A DNA stretch of 64,000 nucleotides from an uncultured Draconibacterium sp. (GCF_913063105.1 NZ_CAJXYQ010000002.1:310001-374000); one strand, 5' to 3'. Shown: positions 1 through 8,859, counted from the first letter of the stretch. Numbers and translations are program-made. The notes: generated from the sequence alone by a model not told the origin.

Positions 1-89
1 CGGATCGTCACTTCCTGGTTCAAATGAATGGTGATGGCGTATTCTATTTTGATGATTTCTATATTGTTGAAAAAGAAGTACGTCCTTAA
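1..89 (+). CDS. C-terminal end of a secreted carbohydrate-active protein (5' truncated)
   Basis: An open frame enters from the window edge (codons in phase with position 3) and stops at TAA 87-89. The last residues read GVFYFDDFYIVEKEVRP. Endings of the form 'FYFDD(V/F)...' are typical of the last strands of jelly-roll carbohydrate-binding modules (CBM4/9-like), such as those seen inside the proteins at 4728 and 33269. Only about 28 residues are visible, so function cannot be assigned. It lies just upstream of a hairpin and the fucosidase, and probably belongs to the same polysaccharide locus. Confidence 0.6.
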   Translation, partial: DRHFLVQMNGDGVFYFDDFYIVEKEVRP

Positions 90-102
90 TAAACTAAGTT
101 GT

Positions 103-157
103 CATATTAAGCGGACTTGATCTGTCTGGTCCGCTTAATATGCTCCTTTAAAAGGAG
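103..157 (+). terminator. Two consecutive hairpins between the upstream gene and the GH29 gene
   Basis: Positions 103-116 and 129-142 form a perfect 14-bp inverted repeat (arm catattaagcggac) with a 12-nt loop. It is followed at once by 143-149/150/151-157, a 7-bp inverted repeat (ctccttt-a-aaaggag). The first hairpin probably ends the upstream transcript, but no long T tract follows it. The second lies 53 bases before the fucosidase ATG and could be part of its leader. Confidence 0.5.
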
Positions 158-209
158 AAGAATAAGACAGCTAATACCATGTAACTCGCAAGAGGAAAAA
201 ACAAACAGC

Positions 210-1736
210 ATGCATAAAATGTATACGATGTTGCTTTTGATAGCTATTCTTGTAAACGGCTGTCAATCATCAACACAACAAGAAAATGATATCCGGTTTG
301 AAGCAAACTGGGAGTCGCTCAAAGAATATAAAATTCCGGAGTGGTTTGCTGATGCTAAATTCGGAATCTTTATCCATTGGGGGGTTTATTCTGTTCCTGC
401 CTATGCTTCAGAATGGTATCCACGAAATATGTATCAGGATTCTGTGCTCTGGCATCAAACCGATCCGGAGAAATCAAAACCCGGTACCAATTCAGTTTAT
501 ACACACCATGTTGAAACATACGGGCATCCATCAGAATTTGGCTACAAAGACTTTATCCCGATGTTTAAAGCCGAGAAATTTGATGCCGACCAGTGGATTC
601 ATTTATTTAAAAAAGCCGGGGCAAAATATGTAATTCCGGTGGCCGAACACCACGATGCTTTTGCCATGTACAAATCCAATGTCACCCGCTGGAATTCGGT
701 AGAAATGGGGCCAAAGCGCGATATTGTTGGCGAACTGCAACAAGCTTCTAAAAAGGAAGGTATGCATTTTGGCGTTTCATCGCACTTTGCATTTAACTGG
801 GACTATTTTAACAAAGAAGAACGTTTTGATACCTGGAACCCGGAATACGAAGATTTATACGGACCAAAACACGAACGATATGCACCGGTTAGTAAAGAGT
901 TTATGGATTTGTGGTGGCGTAGAACAACTGATATAATAGATTCGTACCAACCCGAAATTTTATGGTTCGATTTTTACATCGACCGTAAAGAGTTTGCTCC
1001 GTATCACCCAAAACTTGCCGCTTATTATTACAATAAAGGCTTAGAAACCGGGCAGGAGGTTGTACTGCAAACTAAAAATATGTACTTCGAATCTTTTCCG
1101 GCAGGTTCAAATGTGCTGGATATTGAACGCGGAAAACTTTCGGACATCCGAAGCGCCGTTTGGCAAACCGATACTTCAATTGGTAAAAATTCGTGGTGCC
1201 ATACCGAAGGCTGGCAAAGCAAATCGGCCAATTCGCTCATCGATGATTTGATTGATATTGTTAGTAAAAACGGTACCATGTTGTTAAATGTTGGTCCAAA
1301 AGCCGATGGTACTATCCCGCAAGACCAGGTAAATGTTTTGCTTGAAATGGGAAAATGGCTCGATGCAAATGGCGAAGCAATTTATGGCACCCGCCCATGG
1401 GATAAATTTGGCGAAGGCCCTACCATTGTAAAACAAGGGCATCACTCTGAAGGTAATAACAAAGCTTTTACAGCTGAAGATATTCGTTTCACAAAAAAAG
1501 ATAAAATATTATATGCTATTACCCTTGATGTGCCTGAAGATGGAAAGGTACTGATTCGTTCGCTGGCAAATCATCCGAAAATAAATGCAAATACAGTTAA
1601 ATCGGTAGAATTTTTGGGTGAAGATGCTGTGGCAAGTTGGAATTTTACCGGGCAAGGACTGCTTGTTGAAACAGAAACAGGCCTGAAGGCCGAGAATGCA
1701 TTAGCCATTAAAATTGAAGTAGATACGAACTTATAA
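210..1736 (+). CDS. GH29 alpha-L-fucosidase, lipoprotein (copy 1)
   Basis: Predicted exo-alpha-L-fucosidase that releases terminal L-fucose from oligosaccharides at the cell envelope. The frame is open from a TTG at 117, but ATG 210 is preferred: it follows the purine-rich 'agaggaaaaa' and gives a clean lipoprotein signal (MHKMYTMLLLIAILVNGC, lipobox Cys 18). GH29 hallmarks are DAKFGIFIHWG near residue 50, VAEHHDAFA near 150 and the nucleophile in ILWFDFY (D254). WQTDTSIG, GTMLLNVGPKADG and a C-terminal beta-sandwich follow. The 508-residue length is normal for GH29. It resembles the second copy at 26413 closely throughout the catalytic domain and the third at 31742 less closely. Substrate linkage cannot be read from sequence. 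A terminator follows, so it may be the end of its transcript. Confidence 0.93.
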   Translation: MHKMYTMLLLIAILVNGCQSSTQQENDIRFEANWESLKEYKIPEWFADAKFGIFIHWGVYSVPAYASEWYPRNMYQDSVLWHQTDPEKSKPGTNSVYTHHVETYGHPSEFGYKDFIPMFKAEKFDADQWIHLFKKAGAKYVIPVAEHHDAFAMYKSNVTRWNSVEMGPKRDIVGELQQASKKEGMHFGVSSHFAFNWDYFNKEERFDTWNPEYEDLYGPKHERYAPVSKEFMDLWWRRTTDIIDSYQPEILWFDFYIDRKEFAPYHPKLAAYYYNKGLETGQEVVLQTKNMYFESFPAGSNVLDIERGKLSDIRSAVWQTDTSIGKNSWCHTEGWQSKSANSLIDDLIDIVSKNGTMLLNVGPKADGTIPQDQVNVLLEMGKWLDANGEAIYGTRPWDKFGEGPTIVKQGHHSEGNNKAFTAEDIRFTKKDKILYAITLDVPEDGKVLIRSLANHPKINANTVKSVEFLGEDAVASWNFTGQGLLVETETGLKAENALAIKIEVDTNL

Positions 1737-1793
1737 CGATTTTAAAATACATAGGTTTTAATAGTTTGGTTAGTAGTTTAGTTAGCAAATGTA

Positions 1794-1821
1794 GTGGAGC
1801 CTGTGCTCCACTCATTTTTTT
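1794..1821 (+). terminator. Rho-independent terminator after the GH29 gene
   Basis: The stem gtggagc (1794-1800) pairs with gctccac (1805-1811) across a 4-nt loop, followed by tcattttttt. It separates the fucosidase from the plug-only protein that starts 13 bases later, so the next gene needs its own promoter or readthrough. Confidence 0.75.
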
Positions 1822-1833
1822 AAAAAGAAAAAT

Positions 1834-2502
1834 ATGAGACTTATTTTATTATCCTTTATCGCTTTATGTTTTTGCATTTCGGTAACCGCCCAGGAACGAA
1901 ATATCTCCGGGAAAATTACAGCTTTTAATACCTACGAGTTAAGTGGTGTAAAAATAACTGCCCGTAAAGCTAAAACAGAAGTACTCACCAACGAGCAGGG
2001 TAACTTTCAAATTAAATGCAAAAAAAACGATGCACTTAAAATTCAGGCTGATGGCTTTCAAACGCAGGTAATTAAATTAAGCGATGACAACGTTTTGAAA
2101 ATTAACCTGATTTATCTAAACTCTGGTCCGGCTTTTAAAAGTGCGGTTGAAGCCAAACATATTACCGAAAACGATTTAGAATATGCCATTGAAAACCTGA
2201 TGCAGGAAAACAACGATTACTCGCGTTACCAAAATATATTTGAATTAATACAAGCCATATCGCCACTGGCCAAAGTGGTAAACAGCGATGGTTTTAATCG
2301 TATTTATTTAACCTCGCAAGGCCCAAACACCTTGGCGGCCGGAGCACATGCGCTACTGGTTCTCGACGGAATGATTACCGAAAACATTTCATCTGTTCAG
2401 CCGGTTCAGGTCGCATCCATTAAAGTTATAACCGGAGCCGATGCATCAATGTACGGAACGCGCGGCGGTAACGGTGTAATCGAAATTGAATTAAAACACT
2501 AA
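1834..2502 (+). CDS. Plug-only TonB-dependent-receptor-like protein (carboxypeptidase-regulatory-like domain + plug, no barrel)
   Basis: A 222-residue secreted protein: signal peptide (MRLILLSFIALCFCISVTAQ), then a carboxypeptidase-regulatory-like beta-sandwich (about 22-85, 'ISGKITAF...LSGVKITARK...TNEQGNFQIKC'), then a TonB-receptor plug domain (about 105-220). The plug hallmarks are LLVLDGM, VQVASIKVITGADASMYGTRG and NGVIEIELKH, matching the SusC plug pattern 'DIESVTILKDAASAAIYG...NGVILITTK' of the receptor at 49622. The frame ends exactly where the barrel would begin. The next gene starts 3 bases later in another frame and contains no barrel. It looks like a deliberate single-domain protein rather than a truncation, because reading frame, signal and plug are intact. 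Function is unknown; an exchangeable plug or a periplasmic glycan-binding partner is possible. It is probably translationally coupled to the GH86-like gene. Confidence 0.8.
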   Translation: MRLILLSFIALCFCISVTAQERNISGKITAFNTYELSGVKITARKAKTEVLTNEQGNFQIKCKKNDALKIQADGFQTQVIKLSDDNVLKINLIYLNSGPAFKSAVEAKHITENDLEYAIENLMQENNDYSRYQNIFELIQAISPLAKVVNSDGFNRIYLTSQGPNTLAAGAHALLVLDGMITENISSVQPVQVASIKVITGADASMYGTRGGNGVIEIELKH

Positions 2503-2505
2503 ACG

Positions 2506-4698
2506 ATGTTTAAAAAAAATAATAACCCCCTAATTCTTATGTTGTTGCTCTTCGGATTTATTAACCCTGTAGCTGCACAGCAAAACATTAAAGTTGATGT
2601 ATCGCCAACAGTAAAAAAATACATTAAGGGACACTCTGAACTACAGCGCGAAAAATATTTTAACCTGGCTGCCCGGTCCAGCGAGTTAAACAAAAATCTC
2701 GACAACGAACTTTTTAACCGGTACATGCACGATTTGGATATGACGGTTGGCCGAAAACTGTTTGTGGTTTATTCCGAAAGCCGCTGGGGAAATGGTTACC
2801 GCGAAGATGCCACCCGCCCGGGTTTTATGGATACCACTTATTTTGTTAGCCAAAAAGCCCCCAACGACAACGGATTGGAAGAATACATTAACCTTTGGGG
2901 CGAAAACGAGAAAGTGGCTGCCCACGACGGCCATAATGCTTACCCCGATTTTATTGACAAATACATTAAAGACGGCAGTACCGAAAGTTTTCCGGAGAAT
3001 GCCGACGCCGCAGCAGAAATGGCTGCTTATACCTTAAAATATGCTTATTCCGATTTTCAGCGCCCAAAATATTTCGAGTTGGTAAACGAACCCGATTGGC
3101 GGGTTTGGAGCGACCAGCGTTTTATCGACTGGCACACCAAAACGCATCAGAAATTCAAAGCTATGAGCATTCCAACCGAAGTTGGAGGGCCTTGTTTTTC
3201 AGTGGGGTATTTCTATAAAAATGACTTTGATGCCATGAAATCCATACGAGATTTTATGGATGCTACCAATTTTCAACTCGATTTCTATTCCTTTCACATA
3301 TACGATTATATGAAGTGGAGCGACGATGCAAATGATTTTGTGGGTCGTGTTTCGTCGGGACTGCCCGAAGAGGCTGTTTTTGATGCCCTGGCAGCGCACT
3401 CTAAAAATAAATACGGACAGGAATTTACCTATGTGAGCAGCGAGCATGGTGGTTACGTTAGCGATAAAACCAACCTTGAAGCTGCCCAGAATGCCCTCGC
3501 CGACCAGTATTTTCCCGGTAGTGGCTTTTTACACGAAATGGAAAAGCGCTCCATCTCAAATTTTATAATGGTAAACAGTGCCATTACCAATACCCTGGTT
3601 TTTATGAACCATCCACACGTGGTTAAAAAATCGGTGCCGTTTATTTTACTTGAGTCTGCCGGCTGGGATCCGAAATATTATTCGAGCCTTTTGGTGAAAG
3701 AGAACTTTGATAAAAACAGCAATGTGTGGCACGAAGCCAAATTGGGGTATTTCTATGAGTTTTTTAAAGATGTAAAAGGGCATCGGGTGCATTCGGTTTG
3801 CAACGACAACGATATTCAGCAAATTTCGCTGGTCGACGGTAATCGCCTGATTATGATTTTTCATAACCAAAGTAATACCGGTGGTTTACTTGATTTGAAT
3901 GTGAAAATTTGGGACAATAATATTCAACAGGTTACAACCCGGAGGTTGGGGCGTCAAAATGATTTTAGACCCTATTTTTCGGAAGAAACAAGTTCGTCGC
4001 TTTCTGATTTTTCAATTGACGGACAAGAGTCGGTTGTGGTTTTTGTTGACTATGAAAAAACGGTGGAGCAGCGCAGCGAAATAGAGGTAATTCCTTATTA
4101 CAGCTCAGAAGTTGCCACACAGTTTACAGGTGCTAAAGAGTTTACCGTTGCGGTTGAAAATCCAACAACAGTGCAAAGTGCCGAACTGCGAATTGGCTTG
4201 GCACGTGATGCTTCTGAAAGTAAAGAAATGCTGGTTGAATTAAACGGAACCACGCTTAATTTACCGGTAGAAGATTGTGCCGGTCGTTTAACCAACGAAA
4301 ACGAATATGGGTCTATGCGTTCGATTGAGATTGACCCGGCGCTTTTGAAAACCAACAATACCGTAAAAATTTCTTTTACCGATGGAAAACAAGGGGGAAT
4401 TGGTGCGGTTGTAATTCGTGCTGCTACCTTAAAAAGTGGCATACCCTTGTCGGCAAAAACCATTCAAAAAGGAACTTTTAAATTATTCCCCAATCCGGCT
4501 TACGAGCAACTTACTATTGAATCGGGAGATAGCGGCAAGGTTTCAATCGTATCCATGGATGGAAGAACAATCATGGTTCAGCAACTTTTTAAGGGCCAAA
4601 ATCAGCTTAACTTAAGTGGCCTTAAAAATGGCAGCTACATAGCGCATGCACAATTCCAAAACGATTCGATTTCAGAGAGATTCAACGTAATTAAATAA
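2506..4698 (+). CDS. GH86-like endo-acting glycoside hydrolase (agarase/porphyranase family), T9SS cargo
   Basis: A 730-residue secreted enzyme: signal peptide ending VAA-QQ near residue 25, a clan GH-A TIM barrel (about 40-420), beta-sandwich domains (about 430-640) and a C-terminal T9SS type A sorting domain (KLFPNPAYEQLTIES onward). Candidate catalytic acids are E195 in FELVNEPDW (acid/base) and E313 in YVSSEHGGY (nucleophile), about 118 residues apart, as expected for clan A. The NEPDW and SSEHGG context resembles GH86 beta-agarases and porphyranases, but family placement is by eye. Agarases hydrolyse internal beta-1,4 links of red-algal galactans; the actual substrate here is unproven. 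The start ATG lies 3 bases after the plug-only gene. The sorting domain implies surface attachment or release through the type IX system, fitting an initial endo-attack. Confidence 0.65.
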   Translation: MFKKNNNPLILMLLLFGFINPVAAQQNIKVDVSPTVKKYIKGHSELQREKYFNLAARSSELNKNLDNELFNRYMHDLDMTVGRKLFVVYSESRWGNGYREDATRPGFMDTTYFVSQKAPNDNGLEEYINLWGENEKVAAHDGHNAYPDFIDKYIKDGSTESFPENADAAAEMAAYTLKYAYSDFQRPKYFELVNEPDWRVWSDQRFIDWHTKTHQKFKAMSIPTEVGGPCFSVGYFYKNDFDAMKSIRDFMDATNFQLDFYSFHIYDYMKWSDDANDFVGRVSSGLPEEAVFDALAAHSKNKYGQEFTYVSSEHGGYVSDKTNLEAAQNALADQYFPGSGFLHEMEKRSISNFIMVNSAITNTLVFMNHPHVVKKSVPFILLESAGWDPKYYSSLLVKENFDKNSNVWHEAKLGYFYEFFKDVKGHRVHSVCNDNDIQQISLVDGNRLIMIFHNQSNTGGLLDLNVKIWDNNIQQVTTRRLGRQNDFRPYFSEETSSSLSDFSIDGQESVVVFVDYEKTVEQRSEIEVIPYYSSEVATQFTGAKEFTVAVENPTTVQSAELRIGLARDASESKEMLVELNGTTLNLPVEDCAGRLTNENEYGSMRSIEIDPALLKTNNTVKISFTDGKQGGIGAVVIRAATLKSGIPLSAKTIQKGTFKLFPNPAYEQLTIESGDSGKVSIVSMDGRTIMVQQLFKGQNQLNLSGLKNGSYIAHAQFQNDSISERFNVIK

Positions 4699-4727
4699 TT
4701 GCTACTGCAAAATAAAAAGATTTAGAG

Positions 4728-7376
4728 ATGAGGAGATTGAGTTTATTATTTATTGTGCTGGTTTTTGCCGGTACGGCAATGGGCCAAAACATGCTTACTA
4801 ATCCGGGATTTGAAGATGGTTTAAACACCTGGACCTATGGCTCGTGGGGAGATGCAACGGCAAATTTTTCCACAAGTACCTCCGATAAACAGGAAGGAAC
4901 GAAGGCCGCAAAAATTGATGTTATCACGGCCAATCCAAACGATGCAGGCCAGGTTTACCTGCGCAAACAGTCACTTCAAATAGAAAAAGATAATTTATAC
5001 AAACTCGACTTTCATTTGATGAGTAATTCCGGAGACGCAGAAAGTATTGTGGTTTCCATGTACTCGCACTCTAATATGGGTTCTGCCTCGTGGGGAGGAG
5101 CCTATAAAAACAATGATGTAAGTTTCCAGGGCGATGGGCAGTGGCATAAGATTTCGTTGGACATTATCCCAACAATTGTTGAAGGTACGCCTGATTTTAA
5201 TGCTTTGGCACTGATGTTTGGTTTTGCAAAAAATACCGGAACATATTATATCGACAGCGTTTCGCTGGTATCGGAAAAAGGAATTGCAGGTAACAACTAT
5301 TATGTGAGTAAAGATGGAGACGATGGCAACAATGGGGCTTTTGAAACACCTTTTTTAACCATTTCGAAAGCAGCTGCCGCTGCCGGGGCCGGCGATACTG
5401 TTTTTATTCGTGAAGGAAACTACGAAGAAACTTTATCGCCGACAAATTCCGGCTTGCCCGGATTCCCCGTGGTGTTCACATCCTATCCCGGCGAGAAAGT
5501 GGTAATTTCTGCCATGCAGGCCCTAAACAACTGGCAGGCCGACGAAGGCAGTATTTACAAAACATCAGTGGATTGGAGCCTGGGACAGGAAAATTTTGTG
5601 ATGCACGAAACTACTGCACTCGATTTAGCACGTTGGCCAAATAATACCGATGGCGATGTTTTTACACCCAACTCGAAAAGAAACACAGGAGGTAGCAATG
5701 GCGATGTCATTATCAATGCTTATTTAACGCATAGTGAGATTCCCAACTATAACTGGGGAAATGGAGGCTCAATTTGGTTTTATGGTGATCGGCCTGGATC
5801 TGGATGGACGGCCTGGAAAGCCTTTATAAAGAGCAGTTCGACCGGGAAAGTAGTTTTTGATTTGGATAAAAATCCGGACTGGATTCGCACTTACCATTCA
5901 CCAGGCGACAAAGGTGACTACTTTCTGGAAGGTGTAAGAGAAGCGCTTGATTATGAAAATGAGTGGTATTTGGATGAAACGACTCAAACACTCTATGTTC
6001 AGTTGCCCGGAGGGGCAAGTCCGGAGGATGGCAAAGTGCAAATGAGAAAACGTAGACTATGTGTTGACCTTAACGGAAAAAGTAACATCGAGATTCGTAA
6101 TCTGGCCATCTTTGGAGGCTCAGTAGAAATTGGAGGAGCCACTAATAAACTTTATGGCATTTCCAGTCTTTACGGCAATTATACGAGAGGTGTAACTACT
6201 GGATTTCGTGCTAATTCTCAGAGTATATACGTAAAAAGCGGAGCAGGGAACACCATAGAAAAATGTGAGATTGGCTTTGGCTCCGGAAGCGGTATTTGGG
6301 ATCAGGGAACAGGAACGAGAATTCTGGATTGCTATATCCACGATTTCAATTTTCTTGGCTTCTACGATGCACCTGTAAATGCCAGAGGGGAGTCTACCAT
6401 TGTTCAAAATAATATCATAACAAGGGGAGGTCGTGACGCGCTGCAGATACCGGCAAAAAACAGTACCGTAGCTTATAACGATATTTCGTACAGTAACTTG
6501 CTGGCTGACGATTGTGGTTTACTGTACACTTTAGGAGCTGATAAAAACATGAAAATCCACCACAACTGGTTTCACGATGCCCAAAGTCGTGGAAGTTTGT
6601 ACAAGGCCGCAGGTATATACCTGGATAACGACGCCGGCGATGTGGAGGTGCACCACAATGTGGTTTGGAATACTGAATGGACCAACATTCAGATAAACTG
6701 GAACGGTACCAACCTCGATATTTTTAATAATACACTCTGGAATGGCAAGGAAGTGATGGGCGCCTGGCATATGGCAGGAACCGCTTTCTCGAATGTGCGG
6801 GTGTGGAATAACCTTTCAGACGATTCGAATTGGGAAGAACAAGCCGACAAGAAAAACAACCTGACAGTAGCCGTAAATCCTTTTACCAACAGCAACGAGG
6901 GCGACTTTACCCTAAAAGCCAACTCACAACCCATTGATGCGGGACGTGTAATTGAAAACATAACCGATGGCTATAAAGGTTCGGCGCCTGATGTGGGGGC
7001 ATACGAATTTGGTGGAGATAACTGGGTGCCCGGAATTACCTGGGACAAACAATTGGGGCCAACCGGGAATGGTTGTTATGGTTTGCCGGGCGAAAATTGC
7101 TCGGGAGTGCCAACAAGTGTTTCGGGCTTTTCAAAATCAGAACTGCGCGTTTATCCAAATCCGGTTACGGGAAGTGAGTTGCAGGTTCAAATAGCAAGTG
7201 ATTCAAAAGAAACCAGCTGGCAGTTGTACGCTATAAACGGAGCTTTAATGGTTAATGGCAAAGAACAATTTAACAGCGAGTTTTCCATAAATGTAGCATC
7301 GTTAAAAACAGGTATTTATTTGCTTAGGGTCAATTCAGATAAAGAAAGTTTGACAACTAAAATTATAAAGAATTAA
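4728..7376 (+). CDS. CBM + right-handed parallel beta-helix protein with T9SS tail, putative polysaccharide lyase/hydrolase
   Basis: An 882-residue secreted protein. After the signal peptide (ends AMGQ) comes a CBM4/9-like jelly roll (about 20-185, 'MLTNPGFEDGLNTW' to 'YYIDSVSLV'). A right-handed parallel beta-helix follows (about 190-760), opening with YYVSKDGDDGNNGAFETPF and DTVFIREGNY, the usual entry to pectate-lyase-fold enzymes. Coil repeats include IEIRNLAIFGG, IEKCEIGFGSGSGI, IVQNNIITRGG, STVAYNDISYS, MKIHHNWFHDAQ and VEVHHNVVWNT. The tail is a T9SS type A sorting domain (LRVYPNPVTGSELQ). No catalytic residues can be named with confidence. The fold fits PL6/PL31-type lyases or GH82/GH28-like hydrolases. 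It probably sits in one transcript with the GH86-like gene 29 bases upstream, so both may act as extracellular endo-enzymes. Confidence 0.8.
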   Translation: MRRLSLLFIVLVFAGTAMGQNMLTNPGFEDGLNTWTYGSWGDATANFSTSTSDKQEGTKAAKIDVITANPNDAGQVYLRKQSLQIEKDNLYKLDFHLMSNSGDAESIVVSMYSHSNMGSASWGGAYKNNDVSFQGDGQWHKISLDIIPTIVEGTPDFNALALMFGFAKNTGTYYIDSVSLVSEKGIAGNNYYVSKDGDDGNNGAFETPFLTISKAAAAAGAGDTVFIREGNYEETLSPTNSGLPGFPVVFTSYPGEKVVISAMQALNNWQADEGSIYKTSVDWSLGQENFVMHETTALDLARWPNNTDGDVFTPNSKRNTGGSNGDVIINAYLTHSEIPNYNWGNGGSIWFYGDRPGSGWTAWKAFIKSSSTGKVVFDLDKNPDWIRTYHSPGDKGDYFLEGVREALDYENEWYLDETTQTLYVQLPGGASPEDGKVQMRKRRLCVDLNGKSNIEIRNLAIFGGSVEIGGATNKLYGISSLYGNYTRGVTTGFRANSQSIYVKSGAGNTIEKCEIGFGSGSGIWDQGTGTRILDCYIHDFNFLGFYDAPVNARGESTIVQNNIITRGGRDALQIPAKNSTVAYNDISYSNLLADDCGLLYTLGADKNMKIHHNWFHDAQSRGSLYKAAGIYLDNDAGDVEVHHNVVWNTEWTNIQINWNGTNLDIFNNTLWNGKEVMGAWHMAGTAFSNVRVWNNLSDDSNWEEQADKKNNLTVAVNPFTNSNEGDFTLKANSQPIDAGRVIENITDGYKGSAPDVGAYEFGGDNWVPGITWDKQLGPTGNGCYGLPGENCSGVPTSVSGFSKSELRVYPNPVTGSELQVQIASDSKETSWQLYAINGALMVNGKEQFNSEFSINVASLKTGIYLLRVNSDKESLTTKIIKN

Positions 7377-7414
7377 ATAACGAATAATCATTTTATCAAA
7401 TGAATAACGAATAA
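7376..7414. repeat. Short direct repeat between the beta-helix and GH43 genes
   Basis: The 12-mer aataacgaataa occurs at 7376-7387 and again at 7403-7414, a 27-bp period, in the 87-bp gap before the GH43-CBM6 gene. It could be a regulator site or simple AT-rich duplication; there is no further support. Confidence 0.35.
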
Positions 7415-7463
7415 ACTGATTCTGCCCTGATGATCCTATATGGTTCAACACAAAATAGAAAGC

Positions 7464-8804
7464 ATGAAAAAACTAAGTCTGACACTAATAATTTTGCTTG
7501 CCCTAAAAACGGCAATTGCCCAAAACCCCCTGGTAACACACATGTTTACAGCCGACCCCACTGCGCGTGTTCACAATGGTAAATTGTATATTTATCCATC
7601 AAGCGATACCTATCCGCCGGCAGGAAGAGAAGCCGAATTTCCCCGTTTTTGTATGCCCGGATATCATGCCTTTTCATTGGAGAATGGCGCAACTTGGAAA
7701 GACCACGGCTGGATTCTGAAAGAAAATGATGTGCCCTGGGGCGACAAAGATACTTATGCCATGTGGGCGCCCGATTGTATTGAAAAAGACGGGAAATTTT
7801 ACTACTACTACCCGGCCAAACCAAAGGATGGCTCTTCATTCCGAAGAATTGGTGTTGGCGTTTCCGACAGTCCTACCGGGCCTTTCGAATGGGAAGAAGA
7901 TTATATAAAAGGCGTTTCAGGAATCGACCCCGGTTTGTTTATCGACGATGATGGTAAAGCCTACTTGTTTTTTGGTGGAGGTAAAGAATTGTTTGTGGCA
8001 CCGCTAAAAGACAACATGAAAGAAATTGCTGCAGAACCAAAATTGGTTGAGCACTTGCCCGCTGGTTATAAAGAGGCTTCGTTTATGTTTAAACGAGATA
8101 GCATTTACTATTTTACTTATGCTCACGTTTTTACCGATGAGGGCTATACCATTGCTTACGCTACTGCCGACAAGCCAATGGGGCCATTCACCTATGTAGG
8201 AAAAATGATGGACAACCTGGGCAACGGTACCAATCATCATTCGGTGGTGGAATACGAAGGGAAATGGATTCTTTTCTACCATTGGTGGGAAATTAGCGGC
8301 TATAACAAGCTTCGTTCGATGCGTGCCGATTACATTGAGTTTAAAAACGATGGCAGCGTAAAAAAGGTAAAACCAACTTTGCGGGGAATTGGAACACCAA
8401 CCCTGGGCGATACCATTCAGGTTGACCGTTACAACGAAATAAGCGGCGCTCAAACAGCCTTTGTTGGTGGTAACGAACCGCCAGGTTGGATGGTTTGCGA
8501 AACCAAAATGATGAGCCATGTACGATTTAACCGCGTTGATTTTGGCGATGGCCAGGCGCAAAAAATTGCTGCGAGAATTGCTTGCGGGCAGCGCGTTGGT
8601 AGTTTTGAGGTGCGTTTAAATAATTCGAAAGGTAAGCTAATTGCAGAGTTCCCGGCAGAATATACAGGAGGATGGAACAGCTGGAAAACAGTAGAAACCA
8701 CACTTCTCGAAAAAGTAGAGGGGGTTCAGGATTTGGTGGTTGTGTTTAAAGCCGATTGGGGTTCTGATAAGGTTGTAAATTTGAATTGGCTGGTGATTCA
8801 GTAA
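7464..8804 (+). CDS. GH43 glycoside hydrolase with C-terminal CBM6
   Basis: Predicted exo-acting furanosidase, xylosidase or galactosidase of clan GH-F. ATG 7464 is preferred over 7440 because it gives a compact signal peptide (MKKLSLTLIILLALKTAIAQ), leaving 446 residues. A five-bladed propeller (about 25-310) carries the GH43 triad: D31 in TADPTARV (base), D155 in SGIDPGLF (pKa modulator) and E204 in YKEASFMF (acid). Residues about 325-446 form a CBM6-like sandwich (IAARIACGQRVGSFEVRLN, VVVFKADW). The enzyme lacks the 'GFHSDPSICR' style of the other GH43 proteins in this window and belongs to another subfamily; specificity is unknown. A strong terminator follows. Confidence 0.88.
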   Translation: MKKLSLTLIILLALKTAIAQNPLVTHMFTADPTARVHNGKLYIYPSSDTYPPAGREAEFPRFCMPGYHAFSLENGATWKDHGWILKENDVPWGDKDTYAMWAPDCIEKDGKFYYYYPAKPKDGSSFRRIGVGVSDSPTGPFEWEEDYIKGVSGIDPGLFIDDDGKAYLFFGGGKELFVAPLKDNMKEIAAEPKLVEHLPAGYKEASFMFKRDSIYYFTYAHVFTDEGYTIAYATADKPMGPFTYVGKMMDNLGNGTNHHSVVEYEGKWILFYHWWEISGYNKLRSMRADYIEFKNDGSVKKVKPTLRGIGTPTLGDTIQVDRYNEISGAQTAFVGGNEPPGWMVCETKMMSHVRFNRVDFGDGQAQKIAARIACGQRVGSFEVRLNNSKGKLIAEFPAEYTGGWNSWKTVETTLLEKVEGVQDLVVVFKADWGSDKVVNLNWLVIQ

Positions 8805-8810
8805 GAAATA

Positions 8811-8859
8811 AAAGAACCGATCTTTCTGTATTTAGAAGAGAAAGAACGGTTCTTTTTTT
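8811..8859 (+). terminator. Rho-independent terminator after GH43-CBM6
   Basis: aaagaaccg (8811-8819) pairs perfectly with cggttcttt (8847-8855), with inner tctttct/agaaaga pairing, and the right arm runs into a T tract to 8859. It separates the T9SS/GH43 block from the GH2 gene. Confidence 0.85.

Noticed and set aside
117-209. N-terminal extension of the first GH29 from a TTG
   Set aside because: The extension runs through the hairpin region and precedes a clear signal peptide starting at ATG 210.
6397-6404. ATTGTTCA inside the beta-helix gene as an operator
   Set aside because: It is within coding sequence, unpaired, and the octamer is expected occasionally by chance.
8004-8561. 185-codon open frame on the minus strand inside the GH43-CBM6 gene
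   Set aside because: It lies fully antisense to a well-supported gene and has no recognisable domain or ribosome site.
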